This document shows positions 34,565-45,838 of a stretch of 64,000 nt of DNA, in pieces. The DNA is taken from contig NC_060063.1 of assembly GCF_020283565.1 (NCBI RefSeq), positions 25,784,777-25,848,776 on the forward strand, given 5' to 3'. Position 1 is the first letter of the stretch, and each line of letters opens with the position of its first letter. The notes under the pieces were generated by a model that saw nothing but the letters and a program-made list of their open reading frames with translations, was not told where the DNA came from and did not search any database. Both the position numbers and the translations under genes were made by a program. The stretch comes from Trifolium pratense. Its lineage: Eukaryota; Streptophyta; Magnoliopsida; Fabales; Fabaceae.

Positions 34565-34950
34565 AAGTGATATATCTATTGAATGCGGGACTTTACTTCA
34601 TAACTCTTTTATTCTGCGAGTATTATAACAATAGATCTCTCAAAATAGTAATCCAGAGTAATAATAATTCCCTTCTTTGGCTCAAAATTAAATTCCCGAA
34701 GTCAAGACTCTTGACCTTTTACAACCCCAAGACATATCGACGCTTGTGAGAATCTTTCTCGACAAGACAAACACTAATATCCACGAATCTCGGAGCCTCA
34801 ACTACATGTCACCATGTTTCCGCTACGCAACTCTGATCTATTGGATTAGTAACCTGGCCAAATTTATAAATGAGGGTCGCTCCAAAACATAAGAAAACAT
34901 AAAGTCAAGTAGATATGAAGTAAAGTCGCGCATTCAATAGATATATCACT
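34565..34950. repeat. Inverted repeat, 35-bp arms
   Basis: GTGATATATCTATTGAATGC at 34567 is mirrored by GCATTCAATAGATATATCAC ending at 34948, and pairing continues into ACTTTACTTCAT/ATGAAGTAAAGT. About 310 bp lie between the arms. Confidence 0.75.
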
Positions 34951-35753
34951 TATCATGTTGAAAGCTCATAATTTATCGATAATACAGCAAGTAGATATAA
35001 ATCACCACCACCGTCAGACACAATACCCCACCGTTGGGTATTAAGGTTCAGTACCCCACCGTTGGGTATTATTCCAAACCATACCAAAAATGTATGAATT
35101 CCCTATCATCGTTGATTCAACCACACCATAAATTACTCACACCGAGTAACTAATCAAAACGATATTTATTCTAACTCCGGTTTAGAGACAAGATTCCCCG
35201 ATGATAACCCCAATCACCAAATCAAAGGACATAATAAATAAATCATACAGCATTTACGCACACCATAGATATCACATCTAAACATATGTTATAAATAAAA
35301 TAATCAAACAACGGAGGACCCTCTTACCTTAGCATCAACAACTCTTAAAATTTCCATGACACAGTCTTTATTCCACTACGTATATATACTTGGTGATAGA
35401 ACCTATTACTAAGATTGATCTTTGATTCTCCTCTATTTTTCATCTGTCCTTTCTCACGTTCTCTCTACTAGCTCTTCTCCCTTAGGCTTCTATCTCAATT
35501 TTTAATTTTTCTTCTAAATATGAAGTCAGTGTGAATGAATTATGAGAGGAGAATCCGATGGTTACTAATAGTTCCCACTAACTTATTTCCTAAATAAATG
35601 GGCATTATATTAGTATAGTGGAAAGTGATATTGTCATCGTGTAAATAGGGAAAATAAGTTGTTATTTGTTTCTCAACCCAAACCTGCTTATTTTATCTAA
35701 CCACCACTTATCTATATTGTATCCCATTCCTATCCATACTATATTATTTAATA

Positions 35754-36936
35754 GGCTTAAATGCAGTTTTACCCCCCCTATTTTGAAAAATGCGGAATTT
35801 TACCCCCCCTATTTTAAAATGCGGAATTTTACCCCCCCTATTTTATAATTTGTTGGATTTTGCCCCCCCACCAAAATTTTGCACAAAATCTGCTTCTGAG
35901 CCTCAAGTTCAAAGCTACGCACAGAACTCAATTTGGATCAATAATTCACCAAACTGGTACCGAAACGACCGCAATCGAGTTAGTTTTCCACAAAATCAAA
36001 CTCCACTGAATTTGGAGTTACAGAGAGAGATTAATTACTGTTTTAGTGAAGGTCTGTTCAAATTAATTATCGTATGAAACTACTACTGGTATTCTCGTCA
36101 TTCCTCTCACCCTGTAGCTCATTTTTTAATACTATTTACATGTATGGAAATCTAACGAAATTACCCTTGTTGGCATTTCAATTTCGTCAAATTTGGAGTT
36201 ACGATGTGTTCGGTAGACGATGTTGAATTTGAAGATCACAAGTAGATTTCTGCAGAATTAGTAATTGGACAGACCTTCACTAAAACGGTAATTAATCTCT
36301 CTCTGTAACTCCAAATTTAGTGGGGTTTTATTCTGTGGAAAGCTAACTCGATTACGGTCATTTCGGTAGCCATTTGGTGAATTATGGATCCAAATTGAGT
36401 TGTATGCGAAGCTTTGAAGTTGTGACTCGAAAGCAGATTTTTTGCAGAATTTTGGGGACATACCTTCACTAAAACGGTAATTAATCTCTGTTTGTAACTC
36501 CAAATTCAGTGGGGTTTGATTATGTGGAAAGATAACTCGATTACGGTCATTTCGGTAGCTGTTTGGTGAATTATGGATCCAAATTGAGTTGTATGCGAAG
36601 CTTTGAAGTTGTGACTCGAAAGCAGATTTTTTGCAGAATTTTGGGGGACATACCTTCACTAAAACGGTAATTAATCTCTCTTTGTAACTCCAAATTCAGT
36701 GGGGTTTGATTATGTGGAAAGATAACTCGATTACGGTCATTTCGGTATCCTTTTGGTAAATTATTGATCAAAATTGAGTTGTGTGCGAAGTTTTAAAGTT
36801 GTGACTCGAAAGCAGAATTTTATGGGGGGCAAAATCCAACAAATTATAAAACAGGGGGGTAAAAGTCCGCGTTTTAAAACAGATGGGGTAAAATTCCGAT
36901 TTAATCAAAACAGGGGGGCAAAACTGCATTTAAGCC
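35754..36936. mobile_element. Mutator-like element with exact 9-bp TSD
   Basis: GGCTTAAATGCAGTTTTACC at the left is mirrored by GGCAAAACTGCATTTAAGCC at the right, with TATTTAATA at 35745-35753 and 36937-36945. The ends carry repeated ACCCCCCCTATTTT words. The interior has three tandem 189-bp units and an inverted partial copy at about 35865-36055. No transposase. Confidence 0.92.
36273..36830 (-). repeat. Tandem 189-bp repeat, open in one frame
   Basis: Units start at 36273, 36462 and 36652 (ACCTTCACTAAAACGGTAAT). The first step is 189 bp (63 codons) and the second 190 bp. The minus strand is open across two units (36258-36659, 133 codons) with a repeated peptide around FCKKSAFESQLQSFAYNSIW. 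Upstream copies continue in a shifted frame. Coding use is unproven. Confidence 0.75.
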
Positions 36937-37289
36937 TATTTAATATTTAAAATTCGGGTTCCTATATATCTTCGGGTTGCTATTTAATAGGGACATATTT
37001 TAATCCTTGTTAGCTAAATATAGACTACTTACTAAATCCTTAAACCTTATATTATATATGCTCCACCTCCACGTATAATTCTTTTACTATTTCGATACAT
37101 ATAAGTTATTTTTCCTTCTAATTAAAATGAATACATTAGACCATATTATAAAATAATATTCTCACTCAATATATTATAATAAGATAAAATCGATAAAATA
37201 TTTCAAAATAAAAACCATGTAAATATCGGGATCTTACATTCTACCCACCTAAAATAGTTTCGTCCTCGAAACTACGGGGTCTTACAAAT

Positions 37290-38060
37290 TATTCTTTAGT
37301 AAAAAAATGTATTTACTATTTGTTTATTTCTAATTGTGTTTATATATATAACTGTTTTATGAGTTTTGTTATGTATTTTATTAAATAATTATCGAAATTG
37401 TTAAGCCGGACGTTATAATAAGAGTTCGAACTCCAACTCCTTCACTTATATGTGTGTGAATTTATGATGATTTTGCCATTTCGTCTATGTAAAAAAAAAA
37501 CTCACTTCTCTCATCTTTTCGAGCAAACATATATTTAATTAAAATATTTTTTTTCCCTCCCCTCCTTCCCTGCTTCCCATTCCCTTCATTAGAAATCCAT
37601 CGTACGTCTTCTCTCGGCTGAACCAAACAGCCCAACAATATATTATTTGATATTTTCTCACTAAATAGTCTAATTAAATCCATCCTCAACTAATTATTTC
37701 ACGCATAATTCCTCTTTATATTTTCTTGGGTAGAAAACCACTTCTTCCGTCTCTTTTTATAAGCATTTATCATTTATTTCACATATATTAATAAAATTGG
37801 TTGTGTAATTAATATTGGTAGTGTGACTCAATCTCTACAACAATTTTGTGATATGTCAGGTCAGCAATTTAGTCACGACAAACCAGTATAATGTTTGCTA
37901 GAAAGTGAGAGATCTGGTTGATGTTGAAGGAAATTGGAATTGGAATATAGTGAAGGATTGACTACCTATACATTTTAAGGAAAAAATTGCTGCAATTCTT
38001 GTTGTTTTTTTATATTGAAAAAATAATTTTCTAAAAATTGGAACTGAAGATTTTATTGGC
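37290..38060. other. Intergenic, no gene seen
   Basis: A tRNA-B-box-like GAGTTCGAACTCC lies near 37422. A pyrimidine-rich run (TTTCCCTCCCCTCC) lies near 37550. No convincing ORF. Confidence 0.3.
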
Positions 38061-38670
38061 TGAATCGCTCTCTTTTAAGACGTTTCGCAGTACTGCTCAA
38101 ATTGTGCATAACATATAATCAAACTGCGTCGTCCATAAGATAAAATAGCACTGTTCAACACAGAACCGATCAATTACTGCACTGTAATGATCGGAGAAGG
38201 AACACCTTCTTGAATGGTTCAACAAAACCACTCGGATTTGATACAACAATATCGAAATTGATACAACAATATCAATTTAACTGATACAACACTGGTACAA
38301 CAATACTAATTCACAAACCAATGAAACACAGGGAATTGTTCTTCGATGAAGAAAACAAGAGAATAAAAATAGTACAAATTTTGTTTATAGTTTGTGGAAT
38401 TTTTGGTGCTAATTATTTGTAATTTTCCGTGAGTCAATGAAGAAGAAGTGCTTTATATATCCAACAAAACCGAACAGATAAGAATTAACATGGATTAATA
38501 GACAATCCGTTTTTAGAAGCTGAGCATAATTGGATGGAGCTGGCCCTGAGTCAGCAACGGTCAATCATGCCCGTGTTATTTCCTTCAAATTAACTAATCA
38601 AAAATTAATTAATTTGGTGACTAAATAATAATGCATCACCTAGTCATTTTAGGATATATACACATTACTA
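38061..38670 (-). repeat. Copia-like LTR remnant
   Basis: On the minus strand a TATA box (GGATATATAAAGC) is followed by a leader and a region with repeated TTGTTGTATCA words, as in copia LTRs of moderate length. No partner LTR or ORF is visible and the ends are unresolved. Confidence 0.35.
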
Positions 38671-39085
38671 AAGAGAGTGTTCTTATTAATGTGGGATTTT
38701 TCCCACTTTTTTTAATTCACACTCCTTAGTTCCAAGTCATACAAGATCAATGTGTTCATCCCATTTTATTTCCAATCACAATGATTATAGGCTAATTTTC
38801 AAATAGGATAATTTTTATAATTTATTTTATAGGAAAAATTAGTAACTTATTTTTTATACTATCTTGACCAAGTTCACATTCATTTAGAATGTGTTTGGAT
38901 GAGGGATTCTAGAAATTAAAGGGATTTTAAATACTAGGCAATTCAATTGATTCAATTGAATTTCCTTGATTTTCAAATTCCAGTGTGTTGGATAAAGTGT
39001 TGAAATTTCATCAATTGTAAAATTCTTTGTTTGGGTAATGTAATTGAATTTTCTTCATTTAATTTTATTTATTTTAATAAAATCG
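38671..39085. other. Intergenic, no gene seen
   Basis: AT-rich. An ATTCAATTGATTCAATTGAAT self-complementary word near 38941 is the only structure. Confidence 0.35.
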
Positions 39086-39210
39086 ACCCTAAACCCAAAA
39101 ATTGGCCGAAAAACCGAAAAAATCGGCGGAAAAACCTAAAATCGGTCAAAAACCATAAATCGGTTGAAAAATCTAAAATCGACTATAAACCATAAAATCG
39201 GCCGAAAAAT
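39086..39210. repeat. GGCCGAAAA minisatellite patch
   Basis: Repeated words of the type AAATCGGCCGAAAAACC just outside the left arm of the inverted-repeat element. They are the same kind as inside its arms. Confidence 0.7.
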
Positions 39211-40172
39211 AATAATAATAATAATTAATCTATATATATAAATTCTAGATAGTTATCCTATTAGTTCTCAAAACCGTAATCCACTTAAACCAATGAAATT
39301 TCTTCATTTAGTCATGTCATCAACTTACAATGTCACATCATTTCTCCTTACATTATTGTCATATTGATCAACTTTGCATATACCTATATTTATATGTGTA
39401 ATGATGCATTAATATGGACTAATTGAAGCAAATAGTCACTATAAAAAAAAAAACTGCTCGATTATATGTTTATATAAGAAAAAAAACGTATGGACTAATG
39501 GAAGCAAATAGTCACTATAATGATTGAATATATCTAATCAAAAGGAAATAAAATAGTCATTAAATCATCATATTTTGCTAAACAATTGTTTAAACAATTG
39601 TCACTAAATTATCATATTTTGTTTAAATTCTATAATTTATTGTTTCTTTATTATGTATTGAGAATTCTATTGTCATGATGTCATACTAAATGTGAATGAT
39701 AATGAAAAAAAAAATGGGTTTATAGTCGACTTTAGGTTTTTCGGCCGATTTTAGGATTTTGGGTTGATTTTAGGTTTTCGGCCGAGTTTTTTGGGTTTAG
39801 GGACGAGTTTAGATTCTTCGGCCAATTTTTTGGATGTTGGCCGATTTTGGGTTTCGGTCGAGTTTTGGTTTTTCGCCCAATTTTTTGGGTTTTCGGCTGA
39901 TTTTAGGGTTTATAGTCGATTTTTTGGATTTTGGCCGATTTTAGGTTTTCGGCCGTTTTTTGGATTTTCCGTTGATTTTAGGTTTTCAGCCGTTTTTTGG
40001 GTTGTCTGTCGATTTTAGGTTTTCGAGAAGTGAATTTAATCCTATCGAAGACATCACCTAACATCGGTTCCTTAATCCAAAAAAAATTGTCATTCATAGT
40101 ATGCCAAAAATAGGTTTTCTCCATTTTAATTGCCAAAGCCAACTCCCATTTGTTCTCACTTCCATATAACTA

Positions 40173-41037
40173 ATGGTTCCACAACCTCCGCGCATTGGAA
40201 CCAGCTGTGATGAAAAAGGTGGTAATTCTACTGAAGAGCAACCAGCTGGCATTGATTATGATCATTCAAAACCGAGTGATACTAAACAAGATGAACTCGG
40301 TAAATCTTTGCAGGCAATATTGACCACGTACCATGAATGTTTAAAACCTGTCAAGGTTGCTGGAGTTAAATATAGAGAGAGTATGAAGAAGATCCATGCA
40401 GAATACCCGGTTGAGGAATCCAGTTGTGAACTACAAAAGATGATCTCTAAATGGCATGTTACTGCACAAGAATATGCTTATCATCAAATTAGAGAGCAGG
40501 AGAAGAAGATCAATGATGCTGATTATATTGCTGACCAGGAAAGAAGAAAGTTTGTTTCACGGCCTACTGTAAGCACTCATTCTGTTGAGATTACAATTTT
40601 AGTCTTTTTGAAAAATCTTATTTTATTTTTTTGTTGTTGTTGTAGGCCGGAGAAAAAAAAGCAATAAAATCCCAAGAGGAAGCTAGAAAAATTGGAAAAT
40701 GGGTGAGGAGCATGCATACAAATATTTCACCACGAAATATAAAGGTCAAGATCTTGTAGTTCGTTGGATGAATGAATATAGTGAAGCTGGGCACCCTTAC
40801 GATTTGTGCGTTTATGAGGAAAAAAAACTCAAGATTTTTATTGAAGTGAAGTCCACCTCTGTGTTAGGAAAAAATTGGTTTTATTTGACATCCAACGAGT
40901 ATGAATCTGCTAAAGAGAAAGGGGTGAATTACATCATTGCACATGTTCATATAAATGAAAATGAGCAAGATGAAACAAAGAAATACACTTTGACTGAATA
41001 TGTTAATACTCTTTGTTCAGGGAAAAGGATAGGGTGA
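40173..41037 (+). pseudogene. DUF3883/NO VEIN-type nuclease-fold gene, copy 1 (frameshifted)
   Basis: Exon 1 (40173-40568) encodes 132 residues, helical and Lys/Glu-rich, starting MVPQPPRIGTSCDEKG. A GT-AG intron (40569-40645, with a TTGTTGTTGTTGTAG acceptor) leads to exon 2. Exon 2 first reads AGEKKAIKSQEEARKIGK, then loses frame near 40695 by one base relative to copy 2. The C-terminal domain stays open from an ATG at 40699 to 41037 (112 residues). It has GEEHAYKYF, VVRWMNEYSEAGHPYDLCVY, FIEVKST and WFYLTSNEYESAKEKG, the pattern of the DUF3883 domain found at the end of the plant NO VEIN protein. The Asp plus EVK set fits the PD-(D/E)XK nuclease fold. Nuclease activity is not shown for the family as far as I know. 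The gene sits between the arms of an inverted-repeat element. Confidence 0.8.
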
Positions 41038-41194
41038 ATTTTTTCTTTAATAATAATAATGAAAAAATAGAATCAATTATTTAAAGAAAAAATAGAATCA
41101 ATTATTTAGGAGCTGTTCTTCAAACACGTTCCAAACCTTTTTGTTAGAAAATCTCCGAAATCTTCTTCTTCCTTTTTCAATTTCTAGCTTAATT

Positions 41195-41490
41195 TTCTCC
41201 GTCCCTGTTATGATATTAATCGATCATTTCAAAGCATTCTTTCGATGGCTAGCTCCGGAGGAGGAGGAGGAGGAGGAGGAGGAGGAGGAGGAGGAGGAGG
41301 AGGATGAGCCTGCCATCTCCCACCGCTACGACGAATGTTCATTCTTCTTCTCTCTCAATTCCCCCAATTCTCCATTCCCTAACCCCCTAATTGAGATTGT
41401 ATTTGCTTTTAGCTCCTCCTCCGAGGAAGCTAGCCATCGAATGAACACTTTGAAATGATCGGTTAAAATCATAACGGGGACGGAGGGAAA
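41195..41490. repeat. Hairpin with GGA microsatellite
   Basis: ATCGATCATTTCAAAGCATT and CTTTCGATGGCTAGC on the left face GCTAGCCATCGAATGAACAC and TTTGAAATGATCGG on the right. A (GGA)n run (about 41256-41304) lies in the loop side. Poly-Glu ORFs over it are an effect of the repeat. The same hairpin is in copy 2, where the Sirevirus entered the GGA run. Confidence 0.75.
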
Positions 41491-42467
41491 AGGGTTACGT
41501 TGTTTGGTGTAAGCCATTACAATAGGGTGAAACCACGTTTGAGCCGGGCAACGTGAGTTTAGCGACTTTCAACACTCTACCAAACATAGCAATACTATAT
41601 CTTTAAATCAGCTGAAAACCCAAAAAATCGGCCGAAAAACCAAAAATCGACCGAAAACCCAAAAAAACGGCCGAAAACCTAAAATCGGCCAAAATCCAAA
41701 AAATCGACTATAAACCCTAAAATTGGCCGGCAACCCGAAAAATCGGCAGAAACACCTAAAATCGGCCAAAATTCCAAATATCGACTATAAACCCTAAAAT
41801 CAGCCGAAAACCCAAAAAATCAGGCGAAAAACCAAAACTCGACCGAAAAACCAAAATCGGCCAACATCCAAAAAATCGGCCGAAGAATCTAAACTCGTCC
41901 CTAAACCCAAAAAACTCGGCCGAAAACCTAAAATCGACCCAAAATCCTAAAATCGGCCGAAAAACCTAAAGTCGACTATAAACCCTTTTTTTTCATTATC
42001 ATTCACATTTAGTATGACATCATGACAATAGAATTCTCAATACATAATAAAGAAACAACAGATTATAGAATTTAAACAAAATATGATAATTTAGTGACAA
42101 TTGTTTAAACCATTGTTTAGCAAAATATGATGATTTAATGACTATTTTATTTCCTTTTGATTAGATATATTCAATCATTATAGTGACTATTTGCTTTCAT
42201 TAGTCCATACGTTTTTTTTCTTATATAAACATATAATCGGGCAGTTTTTTTTATAGTGACTATTTGCTTCCATTAGTCCATATTAATGCATCATTACACA
42301 TATAAATGTAATGTATATGCAAAGTTGATCAATACGACAATAATGTAAGGAGAAATGATGTGACATTGTAAGTGGATGACATGGCTAAATGAAGAAATTT
42401 CATTGGTTTAAGTGGATTAGGATTTTGAGAACTAATAGGATAACTATCTAGGATTTATATATATAGA

Positions 42468-42880
42468 TACCAATACTATAATAAATAAATAAATAAATAA
42501 ATAAAGGATATTTATTTTTGTTAAAAGAGTACTATTCATTAATTAATTAAGTTGAAAGAGAATTTTTTTTTGTTACTATTAATTTTATAACCACAATAAA
42601 TATTTTGTTTTGTTCATTAATTAATAGTAAATTTTACTTTCATAAAAAAAAATTATAAATTATTTTCATTCATTCACAAATCATTTAATGACAATTGTCT
42701 TCATCCATACAAAAAAGAAAAATAAAATAGTATTTCTATTTATGTGTATATTCGAGTTTGGGCAAGTGCCCAGGCTATCCGGCGCTGGAAAAAGAGAGAA
42801 AACTAAGGCAAAGGATACCCATCAACTACCTAACTATACAATCGAAGGAATCAACATGTCATTCATAACAGATACTTATT
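42468..42880. other. Spacer left of gene copy 2
   Basis: Contains an AAAT microsatellite (about 42482-42505) and, at 42763-42918 (plus), an open stretch reading RLSGAGKREKTKAKDTHQL and on to a stop. It is not repeat-like and is absent beside copy 1. It could be an upstream exon of the same gene. Confidence 0.35.
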
Positions 42881-43029
42881 CGAGAAGTGCATTTAATCCT
42901 ATCGAAGACATCACCTAACATCGGTTCCTTAATCCAAAAAAATTTGTCATTCGTAGTATGCCAAAAATAGGTTTTCTCCATTTTAATTGCCAAAGCCAAC
43001 TCCCATTTGTTCTCACTTCCATATAACTA

Positions 43030-43901
43030 ATGGTTCCACAACCTCCGCGCATTGGAACCAGCTGTGATGAAAAAGGTGGTAATTCTACTGAAGAGCAACC
43101 AGCTGGCATTGATTATGATAATTCAAAACCGAGTGATACTAAACAAGATGAACTCGGTAAATCTTTGCAAGCAATATTGACCACGTACCATGAATGTTTA
43201 AAACCTGTCAAGGTTGCTGGAGTTAAATATAGAGAGAGTATGAAGAAGATCCATGCAGAATACCCGGTTGAGGAATCCAGTTGTGAACTACAAAAGATGA
43301 TCTCTAAATGGCATGTTACTGCACAAGAAGATGCTTCTCATCAAATTAGAGAGCAGGAGAAGAAGATCAATGATGCTGATTATATTGCTGACCAGGAAAG
43401 AAGAAAGTTTGTTTCACGGCCTACTGTAAGCACTCATTCTGTTGAGATTACAATTTTAGTCTTTTTGAAAAATCTTATTTTATTTTTTTGTTGTTGTTGT
43501 AGGCCGGAGAAAAAAAAAAGCAATAAAATCCCAAGAGGAAGCTAGAAAAATTGGGAAAATTGGTGAGGAGCATCCATGCAAATATTTCACAACGAAATAT
43601 AAAGGTCAAGATCTTGTAGTTCGTTGGATGAATGAATATAGTGAAGCTGGGCACCCTTACGATTTGTGCGTTTATGAAAAAAAAAAAAAACCCAAGATTT
43701 TTATTGAAGTGAAGTCCACCTCTGTGTTAGGAAAAAAATTGGTTTTATTTGACATCCTACGAGTATGAATCAGCTAAAGAGAAAGGGGTGAATTACATCA
43801 TTGCACATGTTCATATAAATGAAAATGAGCAAGATGAAACAAAGAAATACACTTTGACTGAATATGTTAATACTCTTTGTTCAGGGAAAAGGATAGGGTG
43901 A
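43030..43901 (+). pseudogene. DUF3883/NO VEIN-type nuclease-fold gene, copy 2 (frameshifted)
   Basis: Near-identical to copy 1, with exon 1 at 43030-43425 and the intron at 43426-43502. It keeps the frame at the KIGKIGEEH junction where copy 1 is broken. It is broken elsewhere: two extra A in the A-run at the start of exon 2 (near 43510), and one extra A near 43733 which leads to a TGA soon after the EVKST motif. All these changes lie in homopolymers, so assembly or read error must be kept in mind. The duplicated block runs from 42881 to 44155 and resumes at 56347-56720 after the Sirevirus. Its copy-1 counterpart is 40024-41632. Confidence 0.75.
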
Positions 43902-44155
43902 ATTTTTTCTTTAATAATAATAATGAAAAAATAGAATCAATTATTTAAAGAAAAAATAGAATCAATTATTTAGGAGCTGTTCTTCAAACACGTTCCAAAC
44001 CTTTTTGTTAGAAAATCTCCGAAATATTCTTCTTCCTTTTTCAATTTCTAGCTTAATTTTCTCCGTAATTTTCTCCGTCCCTGTTATGATATTAATCGAT
44101 CATTTCAAAGCATTCTTTCGATGGCTATCTCCGGAGGAGGAGGAGGAGGAGGAGG

Positions 44156-45250
44156 TGAAGGTGTGAAAACACAAGAAGGGGGGGGGGGTTGAATTGTGTT
44201 TTAGCTAAGTTAAAACTTTTCAAGTTCTTAACTCAACTACGTTCGCAGCGGATAAATAACACAAATAATAACAAGGGAGAGAGAGAGAAAACACACAAGC
44301 AGTTTATACTGGTTCCTCTCACAAAACGAGAGTAGTCCAGTCCCCTTGCACTTCCAAGGGAGTTCACTATAATCACACAAGATTACACCTGCTCAAGCAC
44401 ACAAGCAAGAGACTTCTCAACAATGCTCAAGCACACAAGCTTAAGACTTCACACTTAAGCACACAAGCTTAAGTTTCCTCAAGTAAATAGTAAAGTATAT
44501 AAAAATATACAAATGCTCTTAGATGAACCTAAAGAGAGCAAATACAAAAGTACAGAGTATTTGACTAAAGTGCAAAAACACTTGACAGAGGTTCAGAGCT
44601 TGTATATCACAGAGTTCAGAGTTTGTTCAGCGCACGTTCAAATCTTGATTATTGTATATATTTGTTGTAGCTGAATCTTCTAGTATATATACCACTAGAA
44701 AAGAGTCGTTGTAAAAAGAACCGTTGGAGTTGATAACCTTTTGTCTTCAAGCAGTCTGTCTTGATGCAGTTTGGTTGTATCCAAAACTAAGAAAGAGTTT
44801 CAGGTACTTTGACTACTGCAGAGTGGACTTTCCTTATTCAGCTAACAAAACTGAAGACCCACGTTCTCAAAAGAAAACAGACAAACTGAGGGTAGCTGAA
44901 CAGATCAGGCTTGAAAGGTCCTTTTCTTCATTGGTAGAAGAGTTGACTAACAAAGAGAATCTTCACAGCTTTCAAAGAGATCTTCAGAGGTTGATGAAGC
45001 TTGTAGACAGACAAGAAGTTCTGAAGTTTTCATCCTCTGAATGTTGTAACTTCTGAAGTCTAACATCTTCTGAGCGCTTGTGAACTTCTGAATTCACATC
45101 CTCTGAACTTCACTCAGAGCTTATATGATGCTTATATCTGCGCACTTAAAATAAATTTTTAGTCCTTCCAATTGTTAATTAATACTTTGTTATCATCAAA
45201 ACCTTTACAGATTTAGGGGCAAACATTTTTAAATCAATTTTGTTCCAACA
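44156..45250 (-). repeat. 3' LTR of the Sirevirus
   Basis: Begins TGAAGGTGTGAAAACAC and ends TTTTGTTCCAACA on the plus strand. 1,095 bp. A 110-codon frame inside (44724-45056, plus) starts on TTG and has no ATG near its start; I do not treat it as a gene. Confidence 0.95.
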
Positions 45251-45265
45251 ATCTCCCCCTTTTTG
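45251..45265 (-). promoter_or_regulatory. Polypurine tract of the Sirevirus
   Basis: AAAAAGGGGGAGAT on the minus strand abuts the 3' LTR. Further copies of GGGGGAG-type motifs lie at about 45348-45357, 45480-45492 and 45689-45700. Repeated PPTs are a known mark of Sireviruses. Confidence 0.85.
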
Positions 45266-45838
45266 ATGATGACAAACATCAGTATTAATTGACAATTGTT
45301 GTTAAATTAACTTATCATGTTTCTCTTAGGTTTATGAGGTTTGCAAGCTCCCCCTAAGATTGATACTCCATAAAGTCTGAACTTTATGTTTTATCCATGA
45401 TATTTAATTTAGTATAAGATTAAGATGGTTAGAAATAAAACAAGTTTCATATCTTTCTTCAGAGTGAGAGGTTTGCAAGCTCTCCCCCTAAGTCTCATAA
45501 GGCTAAGTTAAAATTGCACTCTTAACTTATCCTTACTTATGAAATTTATTTTAGTTTCAACTAACTTAGTCTCCGCATTGAAATACGTAAAACAACTTAA
45601 AAGTAACAACTTTTAACATAACGGATAAAAGCGAGATAAAAGAATGGTTTCAGTTTTGAACTTATCACTTATCAATTAATGCGTAACTACTCCCCCTTTT
45701 GTCATTATCAAAAAGTAAAAAAAATTTGATAAAACCAAGACAGTCAAAGAAAGAAGAGAGGTTGTTACAAAGGTGAATTAATTTTCAAAAACGAAAACCA
45801 ACGCGCTCAAGGTTTTATAAAAAGGTGAACTAGTTAAC

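Larger units (their letters stand above)
34561..37239 (-). repeat. Gypsy-type LTR remnant with nested MULE
   Basis: On the minus strand, a purine tract (AGGTGGGTAGAA) abuts TGTAAGATCCCGATATT at 37239, the look of a Ty3/gypsy 3' LTR start after its PPT (with GAGGACGAAAC coding-end words before it). LTR-like sequence continues leftward on both sides of the MULE at 35754-36936. The left boundary is not resolved. No gypsy ORF is present. Confidence 0.4.
39229..42467. mobile_element. Large inverted-repeat element carrying a captured gene
   Basis: The left arm (39229-40022) and right arm (about 41610-42467) are inverted copies of about 800 bp. Each arm starts at the outside with TCTATATATATAAATYCTAG, continues through unique AT-rich DNA, and ends inward in a degenerate minisatellite of AAAATCGGCCGAAAACC-type words. 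Between them sits the nuclease-fold gene. The TC start after an A resembles a Helitron 5' end, in which case two such ends face inward. Superfamily is not settled. Confidence 0.75.

Noticed and set aside
37462..37689. 75-codon minus-strand ORF
   Set aside because: Lies over a pyrimidine-rich run, with no family pattern or splice context.
39764..40018. Phe/Gly-rich ORF
   Set aside because: A translation of the GGCCGAAAA minisatellite in the left arm.
41141..41458. Plus-strand ORF with a long Glu run
   Set aside because: A product of the GGA microsatellite and the mirrored hairpin arms; no family pattern.
44724..45056. 110-codon ORF, also at 55820-56152
   Set aside because: Present in both LTRs because they are copies; it starts on TTG and runs antisense to the element. 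No evidence of a protein.
45811..45824. TATA box (TTTTATAAAAAG) for the antisense ORF
   Set aside because: Only about 20 bp before the ATG, too close to place a normal start site upstream of the codon.
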